Positions 7,300 to 15,660 of a stretch of DNA of 50,104 bases are shown here, piece by piece (within the stretch, counting starts at the first letter, position 1; the number at the start of each line of letters is the position of its first letter). Where the stretch lies: positions 1 through 50,104 of the forward strand of contig CALZHQ010000060.1 of the NCBI GenBank assembly GCA_945787295.1, written 5' to 3'. The DNA is from an uncultured Desulfuromonadales bacterium. GTDB taxonomy: Bacteria; Desulfobacterota; Desulfuromonadia; Desulfuromonadales; Geopsychrobacteraceae. The notes beneath the pieces were generated by a model that was not told where the DNA came from, did not search any database, and was given only the letters and a program-made list of their open reading frames with translations. A program made the position numbers and the translations under genes.

Positions 7300-9604
7300 G
7301 TTTCCCCACGCACATACCCCATCGCTTTGTAGCCACGCAGGCGTTTGTCCCACATGCGGGTTAGTTGAGGGTGGTCGTGTTCATAATAGTCGTAGATCTG
7401 GACATCTGACTTATGGCTGTGTTCACGGTGAAGGCGCCCAGCATATTGTTGCAGGGTTCCTTTCCAAGAAATCGGCAAGGAGAGGAAAAGCGTATCTAAG
7501 GGAGGGTGGTCGAAGCCTTCTCCTATCAGTCGTCCCGTGGCCATAAGAATTCTTGGTTCTCCAACATCCAGACTTTCCAGTTCCGAAAGTACCGTTGCAC
7601 GTTGTTTCTTTGTCAGGCGTCCATGTAGAACAAAACAGTTCTGAATTTTTGTGCCTAATGCCTCGCGCAGGAATGTCAAATGATCGGTTCTTTCGGTTAG
7701 CACGAGAATCTTGCGACCTTCCTCGTAGGCGGCGAGGATGTCCTTTGTAATGAGTTGATTGCGTGAAGCATCAGCAGTTAGTAGACGAAATACATCTTGA
7801 ATCTTGGCATCTGCAGGCATTGGTGGCGCTTTTAGTGTTTTGGGGAAAATCTTCAAGTTGGTGGGGGCGGTTTCTGCAGAGCTTGCCCTATGCCGAATCG
7901 GTTCAGTCCCATCACGTAGCGTGCTTTCGCCTGCTTTAAGATGCCTTCGAAAGAGAAGGCTGAAAGATGGTGACATTCATCAATGATAATTTGGCCATAT
8001 TGGTCGAGGACTTCGGCTAAATTCCCCTTTTTCGCCAGCGATTGCATGACGGCAATATCGATTTGCCCGGACAGTTTTTTCTTTCCACCACCCAGAGCAC
8101 CAAGTTCCGTTTTGGAAAGGTCGAGAAACATTTGCAACCGTTCTTGCCATTGCCGAAGTAATTCTGTTCGATGGACCAGAATCAGGGTGTTGACCTTTCG
8201 TCTAGCAAGAATGGCAGCCGCCGCAACTGTTTTACCAAAAGCGGTTGGGGCGCAGAGAACGCCAGTGTCATGTTGCAGCATGATTTTGAGTGCTTTATTC
8301 TGGTATGAGCGCAATTGGCCGATAAATTTGAGTTTGACTTTGGTTCCGTCAAAGCGTTCATCTTGCAATGCGCAGTTGATGCCGTTTTCAGTCAGTAAAT
8401 GTTGTAGTTCTTCCAGGCAACCTCGCGGCAAGGCAATGTGCTTTGGGTAGTTTTCGGCACAACCGATAATTCGGGGTTTGTTCCAGACCGGCAAGCGCAT
8501 GGCCTGAGCTTTGTAAAATTCAGGGTTTTGAAAGGCGGCCAGGCGAATCAATCGATTGGCAAGCGGCTGGGGTAAGTCAGCCTTCTCGATGTAGATTTGG
8601 TTCGCCAGGACAATGTTTAACTCTTGGGGGAGAGGGCCTTCAAGTTTATGCTGTGTTCCTTCTGGCCGCTGCCAAGGTTTGCTTACCTCTTCTTCGGAGA
8701 GAAAAGAGACGTCCAGCGGATGCTCGCCTGCAGTTGCCCGGGAAGTCGCTTCACTCAGTTCATCGGTAGATAGTCTCTCCAGCGTTGCCAAGAAGGCCCA
8801 TTGGTCCTCATAGGGCTTGAAATTATCGTCGACAAACAGGCTGAACCCTTTTTCCCGTGGCGTTTTCTGTAAAGGAAGTGCGATTAGGTTGCCGAATCCT
8901 CCTTTCGGAAGAGTGTCCTGGTTCGGGAAAAAACGGTCATAGCTGTCCAACTCGAGTTGACGGGTACGGGAGCAGGTATAGCTGATGAGTGCAGCACCAA
9001 GCCTTCTGGCATCGGCTGCTGGAACAGCCTCAGAAAAAAAGATCCAGACGTGAGCGCCCTGTCCCGAGCGCGAGATTTCCAGCGCAGCGGGAATATTGAG
9101 TTCGTGGCAGCTTTGCAGAAAGGCGAGCGCATCCTCCTGCCAGCTCGATTTGTCAAAATCGGTCGCTAGAAAATAACAGCTATCGTTTTTTAACAGAGGG
9201 TAAATGCCGATCGTATGTTTGCCGGCCAAGTGGTTATAGATTACACGATCGTTCATTGGGAGAAATTGGCGTTGTTTGCACACACCACACTTGACGCGAG
9301 GTTTCCCGCAGACGCCTGGCCGCCATTCATTTTTGCAGGCTGGCGAATAGCCCGATCCGCCTTTACTCGATTCCCAGCGAACCGGATAGATGTCGGTTCG
9401 CCCGCGAAAGAGGCGCCGAAATAGAGCTATTTTTTCATCTGGTGAATATTGGGGGGCAGGTTCTTCTATGGCTGGGGCTGGTTCTGGAGTAGGCTTTTTC
9501 TCCTCCCAAGGAATATTATGTTCAGTCAGCAGACTCTTGAGGCGAGCGTTCTCCTGTTGAAGCACTGCACACTGTGGGCAACTGCTATTGTCCTTTTCTC
9601 TCAT
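7296..9604 (-). pseudogene. TOTE-type primase-helicase, frame broken by internal deletion
   Basis: A large protein joining an archaeo-eukaryotic-type primase to a superfamily 2 helicase; databases use the name TOTE conflict system primase for this class, thought to act in defence. In order: CPQC zinc pair and coiled coil (residues 8-40), a Cys cluster (CGVC), primase strand YFLATDFDKS with the Asp-x-Asp metal pair, SRSGQGAHVWIFF, then helicase motif I (PTAFGKT), Ia (LVHRTELLRQW), II (DECHH), and in another frame IV-VI (LHGRLTKKQR, GRLIGEGFDH, QYAGRLHRE). Reading frame is lost near 7915-7920, where VMGL runs directly to PIRH: about 20 codons including the motif III TAT are missing. Two open pieces remain, 7853-9604 and 7296-7976. 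Probably inactive as a helicase. Confidence 0.8.
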
Positions 9605-9873
9605 AGTTCCAACTTGCTCCCGGAGGAGTCACCTCTAACGTTCTTTTGTTGTGCGCTAGTTTAGATACAAGGTGAATCTCTTCTACTGTGTTGGCGGGTC
9701 ACGCTACTAACGCTACCAGAAACATCATCCTGTCCCCCAGCTTTTTTCAAATTACCTCTGCCGCTGGCGCATTTTGAACTAGAATCTAACCGTGGGACAT
9801 GGTAGTTGTCTGCAAATATACGTTTTTCTTTATTAGGATTGGCTTCTGCGTCGCCTTGGCGATGGTGGCACTG
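9605..9873. other. Intergenic region between cassette-1 helicase and repeat B
   Basis: No supportable gene lies here. It holds the 5' leader of the minus-strand helicase gene. I see no convincing promoter hexamers and no integrase remnant. The short open frames that cross it have no ribosome site and no family resemblance. Confidence 0.5.
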
Positions 9874-9930
9874 GTAGGGTTGCTTCCCAGTGCTGGTCTC
9901 TGACCGCTTTGGGGAGCCATAAAATACAGG
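9874..9930 (+). repeat. Putative att copy B, degenerate tRNA-Asn 3' fragment
   Basis: This 57-bp stretch aligns without gaps to 12070-12126 and the last 26 or so bases are almost identical. It ends with the exact 15-base core of the tRNA 3' end (9912-9926). Before the core, GCTGGT sits at the same distance as in the tRNA T stem, so the copy looks like a decayed T-arm-to-CCA fragment displaced by integration. Confidence 0.7.
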
Positions 9931-9966
9931 GACTTACGGCATTGTGCTGTGAGTCCCTTTTTATTT
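9928..9966 (+). terminator. Terminator hairpin following repeat B
   Basis: AGGGACT (9928-9934) pairs with AGTCCCT (9952-9958) and is followed by a T-rich tract (TTTTTATTTTT). All three tRNA-end repeats are directly followed by a hairpin, which fits inheritance of tRNA terminators with the integration site. Confidence 0.7.
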
Positions 9967-10062
9967 TTATGGTATTGGGCGACAGGAGAGGTAGCAAGGT
10001 TTTCAGTCTGATTAAGCAATCCCGAGTACGGGGCAGGGAGAGTTGTATGCAAAGCAACCTCG

Positions 10063-10082
10063 AAAAACTGCTGAGCAGTTTT
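10063..10082 (-). terminator. Hairpin at the end of the cassette-2 operon
   Basis: AAAACTGC (10064-10071) and GCAGTTTT (10075-10082) form a perfect 8-bp stem with a 3-nt loop and A/T flanks on either side. It directly follows the stop of the primase-helicase remnant on the minus strand and may end the hipBA transcript. Confidence 0.5.
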
Positions 10083-10293
10083 AGCCTCTGTAGTACAAAG
10101 GTCCGAAAGACATCCATTGCTCTGCGGCCCAGTGCTCAACGTCTGTTATGGGGAAAGGGCATTGTCTTAGTGGTTCAGGAGCAGGGCTTTCCTCCCGGAA
10201 AATATTGTGGGCAACGAGCAGATTTATGAGGCGAGCGCTCTCCTGTTGAAGCTCGGCACAATGCGGGCAACTGCCACTGTCCTTTGCTCCCAT
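10081..10293 (-). pseudogene. N-terminal remnant of a second TOTE-type primase-helicase
   Basis: The first 41 residues (from 10293 to about 10171) match the N terminus of the cassette-1 primase-helicase: the same CPxC pair, LQQExARL coiled coil and PEP-rich linker. After that the resemblance stops and a short unrelated tail ends at 10081. The ATG has GAGAGG 8 nt upstream and lies 4 bp after the hipA stop, with the ribosome site inside hipA, so the original operon was hipB-hipA-primase/helicase. It could still make a 70-aa zinc-knuckle/coiled-coil peptide, but I read it as a deletion relic. Confidence 0.7.
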
Positions 10294-10297
10294 AAAC

Positions 10298-11629
10298 TTA
10301 CCTCTCTCCCGACGGCGATGAGCGGACTAATTTGTCCCGTGCCGTTCTCATGCCGTTGAAAATCGGACCAGCAACGGCATCGGGAAATGAATCGGGTAGT
10401 TGTGCTCTGACTTGGTCTATCACCTGGTCCAGGCGTCCCAGCACCTCAGCGATAATCTCCTCCATCCCGTCTGCAGGGAAGTGGCAAGCCTTCGCCGTTG
10501 AGAGCCAGTGACGATAAAGCATGATGTTCCAGTCGTCGTGCCGGTTCTTTCCGATCAGTGCCATCGCCATTTTCAATCGGCGTTGCTCAAGTTGTTTTTT
10601 GGCGACCAGGGGAAATGCGGAGATTACATCGTAGAGTGGGGTTAGTTTGAAATCTCCGCCTGGAAGCAAGAAGGTACTGAAGTTTTTAGCATGGCCATCA
10701 ATAGCACCTAGCAGCCAGAAGATCAGGTTTGCGGTCATGAACAGGCGTCGATCGGCCAAACTGTCTGAGGAGCCGAGCAGCAACTCCATGATCTGTGAAA
10801 AGCCGGGGCCGCCATCGCTTTCGTATTTGAGAGCAGGTGGAACGTTTAGGGCCTGACACATGTCTTCTTGCGGCAGGCGGATCAGCCAGGACTTGTCCTT
10901 TGCCCAGCGACGGTCGAAGCGCTCGACGACCAAAGCTTTTGTCTCTTCAAAGGTGTGCATTTCCGCGTCAGCAACAGGAAGGCCGAAGGCTTTGAGGATA
11001 GCATGGCAAAGCCACTCGTTTTCTACGCTGTCGGAGAGATCCATGCCACTATGCTCGATATGGCCGATCGGGAGTTTGAAAATATGACTGGTCGGCGTGA
11101 TGCCCAGCGGCAGGTGCCATTGGTCTGCAAGTTTGAGCAGGGCGGTTTTCTCTTGGGCACCAGCGACGGAAATGCGAAAGTCCTTATCTTCGCGCATCCC
11201 CAACGGCATGGTCCGATAGCTTTTCAGGATTGCAGCGATGTCTGCATCGTTTAAGGGCTCTGCTTCGATTTTTCGAATATCGACCTGCTTGTCTTCGGGC
11301 ATGAGCTGCAAAGCGCCGACGCAGTCCCTGCCGATGTGCCACAATAGGTCAAAGCCTCTGTTTGAAGCAGCCCCGAAGCGTTTTTGGATTCGGTTCCGGA
11401 TCGGTTGGCTATCCGGGAGCAGATTGTCAAAATAATTTTCTACCCTGTCTCCGGCGTAAATTTGCTCGGTCAAGGGCATCGAAAGGGACAGTGGTCTCCC
11501 TGAACTGCTTTTTAGCCATGACTTCTCGTAGCTGAATTCCAGCCTGCCGCTGGCCGTACGGGTCAGCGTGCCGACTTTTTCTCCGTTCATGTAGGCGAAC
11601 AGCTCTGCTCTTAGACGTTTGCGACCCAT
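10298..11629 (-). CDS. hipA: HipA-like serine/threonine kinase toxin, E. coli HipA type
   Basis: A 443-aa kinase toxin, close in length to E. coli HipA (440 aa). It retains the features known from that protein: the autophosphorylation/P-loop segment FRISVAGAQEKTALL, RLPQEDMCQAL, PALKYE, the catalytic loop AIDGHAKNFS and the metal-binding LTPLYDV. By homology it would phosphorylate glutamyl-tRNA synthetase; the target here is inferred. It starts immediately after the hipB stop, with an AAGGAG site inside hipB, and is followed by the helicase remnant. It differs strongly from the cassette-1 HipA, so the two cassettes did not arise by simple duplication. Confidence 0.92.
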   Translation of the reverse strand: MGRKRLRAELFAYMNGEKVGTLTRTASGRLEFSYEKSWLKSSSGRPLSLSMPLTEQIYAGDRVENYFDNLLPDSQPIRNRIQKRFGAASNRGFDLLWHIGRDCVGALQLMPEDKQVDIRKIEAEPLNDADIAAILKSYRTMPLGMREDKDFRISVAGAQEKTALLKLADQWHLPLGITPTSHIFKLPIGHIEHSGMDLSDSVENEWLCHAILKAFGLPVADAEMHTFEETKALVVERFDRRWAKDKSWLIRLPQEDMCQALNVPPALKYESDGGPGFSQIMELLLGSSDSLADRRLFMTANLIFWLLGAIDGHAKNFSTFLLPGGDFKLTPLYDVISAFPLVAKKQLEQRRLKMAMALIGKNRHDDWNIMLYRHWLSTAKACHFPADGMEEIIAEVLGRLDQVIDQVRAQLPDSFPDAVAGPIFNGMRTARDKLVRSSPSGER

Positions 11630-11878
11630 TTACCAGTTGTCTCCTTCGCTTTTGCCATCGGCCTTGTCTCGAGGCTGTATTGCTATCTCCAGCTCCAGAG
11701 CCGCCAGCAGTCGAAACAGGGTGTCGACGCGGATATGGGTCTCGCCACGCTCAATGCGCGAGATCATGGCCTGGGTTATGTCGACAAGGTTGCCCGCTTG
11801 CTCTTGGGTCAGGCCTTTTTGACTTCTGGTCGATTTTAGGATCTGGCCTAGAACTTTGGGTGAGGTGGCTTTTTGCAT
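11630..11878 (-). CDS. hipB: HipB-like antitoxin, XRE-family repressor
   Basis: An 82-aa protein with a helix-turn-helix at about residues 13-65 (TRSQKGLTQEQAGNLV, then DITQAMISRIERGETH). It is the size of E. coli HipB (88 aa) and would bind both the HipA dimer and the operon's operators. The ATG is preceded by GGAG 8 nt upstream. The stop abuts the hipA start codon, giving a zero-spacing operon. The upstream DNA is very AT-rich and contains repeated TTATGCT words that may be the operators. Confidence 0.88.
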   Translation of the reverse strand: MQKATSPKVLGQILKSTRSQKGLTQEQAGNLVDITQAMISRIERGETHIRVDTLFRLLAALELEIAIQPRDKADGKSEGDNW

Positions 11879-11919
11879 GATTTTGACTCCAGCGCATATG
11901 TCGGATTAAACATAATGAG

Positions 11920-11948
11920 AAAATATATTTAAAAAGACATAAAGTCAA
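11920..11948 (-). promoter_or_regulatory. Sigma-70 promoter of hipBA (cassette 2)
   Basis: On the minus strand TTGACT (11943-11948), a 17-bp spacer and TATTTT (11920-11925). Direct repeats TTATGCT on the plus strand at 11950-11956 and 11977-11983 (27 bp apart) lie just upstream and could be HipB sites. Confidence 0.6.
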
Positions 11949-12069
11949 GTTATGCTAAAAAAAGTATAAAATACAATTATGCTTAGTTGAGTATATTTGG
12001 GTTCTGGGTTTTCGTCAGGTTTTTGATTGCTTAGACGCTTCGCGCATCCTCCGGGCTCGAAAGGGAGCA

Positions 12070-12126
12070 GTAGCATGTCTTCCCGGTGCAGGGCTCTGAC
12101 CGTTTTGGGGAGCCATAAAATACAGG
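12070..12126 (+). repeat. Putative attR copy C, degenerate tRNA-Asn 3' fragment
   Basis: The counterpart of 9874-9930, gap-free over 57 bp and with the exact 15-base tRNA-end core at 12108-12122. It marks the right end of the accessory region; beyond it lies ordinary chromosomal signalling genes. Confidence 0.72.
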
Positions 12127-12152
12127 CCCTGCAGAAAAATCTGCAGGGCCTG
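12123..12152. terminator. Perfect-stem terminator after repeat C
   Basis: CAGGCCCTGCAG (12123-12134) and CTGCAGGGCCTG (12141-12152) form a 12-bp perfect stem with an AAAAAT loop. On the minus strand it is followed by TATTTTAT and would end the response-regulator operon. On the plus strand TTTG follows; it may once have served as the original tRNA-Asn terminator. Confidence 0.75.
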
Positions 12153-12176
12153 TTTGTCGCTGGAGTTGCTAGCGGA

Positions 12177-12569
12177 TTATACGCCGATAGAAGCGAGGCT
12201 TTTTTGGATTTCTTCTTTGTTGAACGGTTTTTTCAGGTAGCCTTCACAGCCGCCCTTAAACGAGGACATGATGCTCTTGCCGTCGGTCATGCCGGTGACC
12301 ATGAGGATTTTTACGGAAGTGTGCAAGGAGGCGATGCCGTTGTCCTCTTCATAACTGCGGATTTTTTCTGCGGTTTCCGGGCCGCTGATCCCGGGCATGT
12401 CAAAGTCAAGGGTGATCAGGTCATAGGGGGCTTTGTCTTGCTCTGCTTTGATGAACATTTCCAGGGCTTGTTCACCGCAGGTCGCAGCGTCAATATCTCC
12501 ACGGTCTTTGAGTAGTAAAGTCAGTTTCTTCAGGCTTACGAATTCATCATCAACAACTAAGATCTTCAT
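12177..12569 (-). CDS. CheY-like single-domain response regulator
   Basis: A 130-aa receiver domain without an output domain. The acidic pair VVDDE (residues 7-9), the phosphoacceptor Asp55 in LDFDMPG, the switch threonine in MVTG and the lysine in LKKPF are all present. Its start overlaps the stop of the hybrid kinase by 4 bp (ATGA), so the two are coupled and this protein is the obvious phosphorylation partner of that kinase. With no DNA-binding part, it probably acts by protein contact. A terminator follows at 12123-12152. Confidence 0.93.
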   Translation of the reverse strand: MKILVVDDEFVSLKKLTLLLKDRGDIDAATCGEQALEMFIKAEQDKAPYDLITLDFDMPGISGPETAEKIRSYEEDNGIASLHTSVKILMVTGMTDGKSIMSSFKGGCEGYLKKPFNKEEIQKSLASIGV

Positions 12570-15463
12570 CCTGCACTCCTTTTCGGAACTGCCGTTGCTT
12601 GGGGCAGTTCAGCCACTAGGCGTTTAATTTCGCTGCAAACATGTTGGAAGCATTCGTCCAGCTTTTCAATTTGATTTGCTGCTGCCAGCTCTTCAAGGTT
12701 TTTGGCGGCCTGGGAGAGGGGGATTGCCATCAGGTTCGCGGAGCCGCCTTTAATTGCATGGGCTTCTTTCCTGACGGTCTCTGTGTCTTGGTTTTTAAGC
12801 GCTTCGGTAATCGTTGCGATCTGCTGATTCGAATGTTCGAGAAACCCTTCGATAACAGAATTGAGGAATTCTTCGTCACCATCAAACTCTTTGATTGCAG
12901 CTTGGAAGTCGATCGCTTGTATTGTATTGTTCGGACGCTGGTCGACCGGAGGCGGTGTTTCTGTGGCTGGCTGGTGAGTCGCATCGTTCTGCTGGGTCCA
13001 TTTTTCAACAACACTCAGAAGCTCGTTCCTCCGGATCGGTTTGGTCGCATAGTCATCCATGCCCGCTTTCAGGCAGTCCTCCCGGTCTTCTAGCTTGGCG
13101 TGGGCGGTCATCGCGACAATCGGTGTCCTTCGTTGTGTGCTGACAGCTTGTTTTTTACTGTTTACGAGAATTTTAGCTTCATAGTCACGGATTGCCACAG
13201 TCGCATCAAAGCCGTTCATGACCGGCATGTCGATATCCATCAAAACCAAGTCGAACGCTTCGCTCTTGAATTTTTCCAGGCCGATTTGGCCATTGCCGGC
13301 AATGATGACGTCGTAGCCTGCTTTTATCAGGTGCCGGCTGGTGACTTTCTGGTTGGTGGGGTGGTCTTCTGTGAGCAGGATTTTTATTTTTTCCAGTTTT
13401 TCATCTCGCAGGATGTGTCTGGTGATGAGGGGTTTGTTCTCATGCTGTTCTTCTTTCGCCATTCCCAGAATGATCAGGATGGCCTTGTGTAAATCGTCCT
13501 GCCGGATCGGTTTCGGCAGGTAGCCATCGATGCCGATACTCCGGCAGAGTTCAGCGTCGCCCTTCTGGCCGATTGAGGTCAGGGCAAGGGTCGGGATTTC
13601 TCTGAGGGCCTCGTTGTTCTTGATGCTTTCAAGAACCAGGCTGCCTCCCATTTCCAGCATCTCCAGGTCGGCAATAATCAGGTTGACCGGATTCTGGAAC
13701 AGGGGGGAGTGATTGTCATTGAGGATGTGGTTCATGTAGGCCGGCAGGTCGGTGATGGTACATCCCCAGGCGTGGATATATTCGGAGAGGACAAAGGCGC
13801 TGGATGGGTTACTGGTCACCAGCAGGACATGGACATCCTCCAGGTCAATTTCGTGGCGCAACAAAGATTGTTGTTTTTCGCAGGTTTTCTCAAGACTCAG
13901 CTTGACCCAGAAGGTTGAGCCTTTTCCCGACTCGCTTTCCAGGCCGATGGTGCCACCCATCAATTCTGTCAGCTCTTTGGAAATAGTGGTTCCCAGGCCG
14001 GTTCCACCGAACTTGCGGGTCGTGGATGTGTCGGCCTGAATAAAATCTTTAAAAATATCCTTCTGCTTATCCTCCGCAATGCCAATGCCGGTGTCCTTGA
14101 CCAGAAATTTCAAGTCTATTTCTTTGTCCCTGATTTTATCCAGCTCGACCATCAGGGAGATTTCACCTGCACTGGTAAACTTCAGCGCATTGCTGGCAAG
14201 GTTATAGAGAATTTGTTTCAGACGAATTGGATCGCCGAGCAGCTTGGGAGGGATCTCTGGGGTGACGTAAGAAATGAAATCGAGACCTTTTTGATGGGCA
14301 CGAAGTGCGATGCTGGTAGAGATCTCTTCGATAAGGTTTGTCAGGTCGAAGGGGATATGTTCCAGCTCAAGTTTACCCGCTTCAATCTTTGAGAAATCGA
14401 GCACATCGCTGACAAGGCCAAGCAGTGAGTTCGCTTCTGAGGCGATGGTCTGTAGGAGTTCCTCTTGTTCATCGTTCAGGCTGGTGTCCAGACACAGTTC
14501 AGTCATGCCGAGGATGCCATTGATCGGTGTGCGGATTTCATGACTCATGTTGGCCAAGAACTGGCTTTTGGCCTGGTTCGCTGCTTCGGCCAGCTTTTTC
14601 TCTTCCTTCTGCTTGGTGATGTCGGTGTAGCTTTCGATAATACCGAGCAGGTTGCCTCCTGGGGAGAAGAAGGGGGTCGCGGTCAGTGCACACTCCTTTT
14701 CTTGTCCGGCAAAGTTGGTCATGGTTTCTTCGAGCTGTATTTTTTCCAGATCCTCTGTAATGCGTTTGAGCTTGCAGTTTTCAGTACCGCAGGACGGGCC
14801 GCAAAGCATTTCGTGACATTTGTTGTTGATCAGTTCTGAGTTTTCTGCACCGGCAATTTGGGCAAATGCCTTGTTGAAGCGCAACACGTTATAGTCATGA
14901 TCGATGATCCGCATGCCGTTGCCGGCATTTTCGAACAGCATGCCGAGCTCGTCGTGTGAGCTCCTCAGTGCCATTTCGATCTGCTTTTTGGTCTCCACTT
15001 CTGCCAATAACTCATGGAAGGCCAATTCCAGCTCATGGGTCCGTTTGGAGACTTCTTCTTCAAGGCCTAGCTGGGTTTTTCTGAGAGTCTCCTCGAGGGC
15101 TTTCCGTTCCTGAATCTCTTTTTCCATTTCGAGGTTTTTTTGCGATAGCTTGTCCTGTTCGGTTTTGATTTTGAGAATGAAGGTTTTGCTAAGAGAGATG
15201 ACAAGAGCGACGACCACGGCCCCGCTAAAAAAGATGATGGCCATTAACGGCTGGTGGAGGTCCGCTTCAGTGTCCTGTGTCAGGACCATGATGCAGAAAT
15301 AGCTGATGAGAAAGAAGCTCATCAGCAGGTTGAGCAGCAGCCATTTGGGGCGCAGAGGTTGGGGGACCTGTGGCTTGGTTTTTATTCCCAGGGTGATGGA
15401 GTAAAGCAGAAAACCGGTCCCAGCCAAGATGAGGAGTTGGCTGAGGATTTTAACAATGTGCAT
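12566..15463 (-). CDS. Membrane hybrid histidine kinase (PAS-HisKA-HATPase-REC-REC-HPt)
   Basis: A 965-aa phosphorelay kinase. In order: three membrane segments (about residues 5-25, 42-63, 72-95), a coiled coil, a PAS domain (about 170-285) with a Cys-rich insert CHEMLCGPSCGTENC, the HisKA box MSHEIRTPINGILGM, the N box LASNALKFT, G1 DTGIGIA, a receiver with the first acidic residues replaced (VTSN) but the Asp of IADLEM kept, a complete receiver (TEDHPTNQ, LMDIDMPVMNG), and a C-terminal HPt domain (AHAIKGGSANL). The second glycine box reads GGTGLGTTI instead of the usual GLGLAI. The start at 15463 has AGAGG 8 nt upstream; an in-frame ATG at 15505 has none. Ligand unknown. Confidence 0.93.
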   Translation of the reverse strand: MHIVKILSQLLILAGTGFLLYSITLGIKTKPQVPQPLRPKWLLLNLLMSFFLISYFCIMVLTQDTEADLHQPLMAIIFFSGAVVVALVISLSKTFILKIKTEQDKLSQKNLEMEKEIQERKALEETLRKTQLGLEEEVSKRTHELELAFHELLAEVETKKQIEMALRSSHDELGMLFENAGNGMRIIDHDYNVLRFNKAFAQIAGAENSELINNKCHEMLCGPSCGTENCKLKRITEDLEKIQLEETMTNFAGQEKECALTATPFFSPGGNLLGIIESYTDITKQKEEKKLAEAANQAKSQFLANMSHEIRTPINGILGMTELCLDTSLNDEQEELLQTIASEANSLLGLVSDVLDFSKIEAGKLELEHIPFDLTNLIEEISTSIALRAHQKGLDFISYVTPEIPPKLLGDPIRLKQILYNLASNALKFTSAGEISLMVELDKIRDKEIDLKFLVKDTGIGIAEDKQKDIFKDFIQADTSTTRKFGGTGLGTTISKELTELMGGTIGLESESGKGSTFWVKLSLEKTCEKQQSLLRHEIDLEDVHVLLVTSNPSSAFVLSEYIHAWGCTITDLPAYMNHILNDNHSPLFQNPVNLIIADLEMLEMGGSLVLESIKNNEALREIPTLALTSIGQKGDAELCRSIGIDGYLPKPIRQDDLHKAILIILGMAKEEQHENKPLITRHILRDEKLEKIKILLTEDHPTNQKVTSRHLIKAGYDVIIAGNGQIGLEKFKSEAFDLVLMDIDMPVMNGFDATVAIRDYEAKILVNSKKQAVSTQRRTPIVAMTAHAKLEDREDCLKAGMDDYATKPIRRNELLSVVEKWTQQNDATHQPATETPPPVDQRPNNTIQAIDFQAAIKEFDGDEEFLNSVIEGFLEHSNQQIATITEALKNQDTETVRKEAHAIKGGSANLMAIPLSQAAKNLEELAAANQIEKLDECFQHVCSEIKRLVAELPQATAVPKRSAG

Positions 15464-15660
15464 CAGTGCTACCTCTCTATTGAGACATCTCAAGATATTA
15501 GCCATGACTTATAAATAAGTCAATTCTAATGTTTTGGGTTTTTCTTGGATGCTTGCTTGGAAAGTTGACTGGTTTTATTGCTGATGTGTTCGGTACTCTA
15601 TGTCTTTTTATTGAGCTCTGTTATGATTACAAGATGTTGCAGGACGTTTAGGGGACTGGG

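Larger units (their letters stand above)
5351..12122. mobile_element. tRNA-Asn-anchored tandem genomic cassettes (hipBA + primase-helicase)
   Basis: The segment is bounded by exact copies of the tRNA-Asn 3' end, with a third copy inside that divides it into cassette 1 (5351-9926, about 4.6 kb) and cassette 2 (9912-12122, about 2.2 kb). Each cassette has a hipBA operon and a gene for, or remnant of, the same primase-helicase. The DNA of cassette 1 is AT-richer than its flanks. No integrase, recombinase or transposase is seen, so mobility may have been lost or supplied in trans. That the region arrived by tRNA-targeted integration is inference from the repeats and accessory content. Confidence 0.65.

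Noticed and set aside
9786..10139. Minus-strand 117-aa frame across repeat B
   Set aside because: It crosses the repeat and terminator, has no ribosome site and no family features.
12027..12515. A 162-aa plus-strand frame opposite the response regulator
   Set aside because: The minus strand has an intact receiver with all conserved residues; the plus frame crosses the terminator and repeat C.
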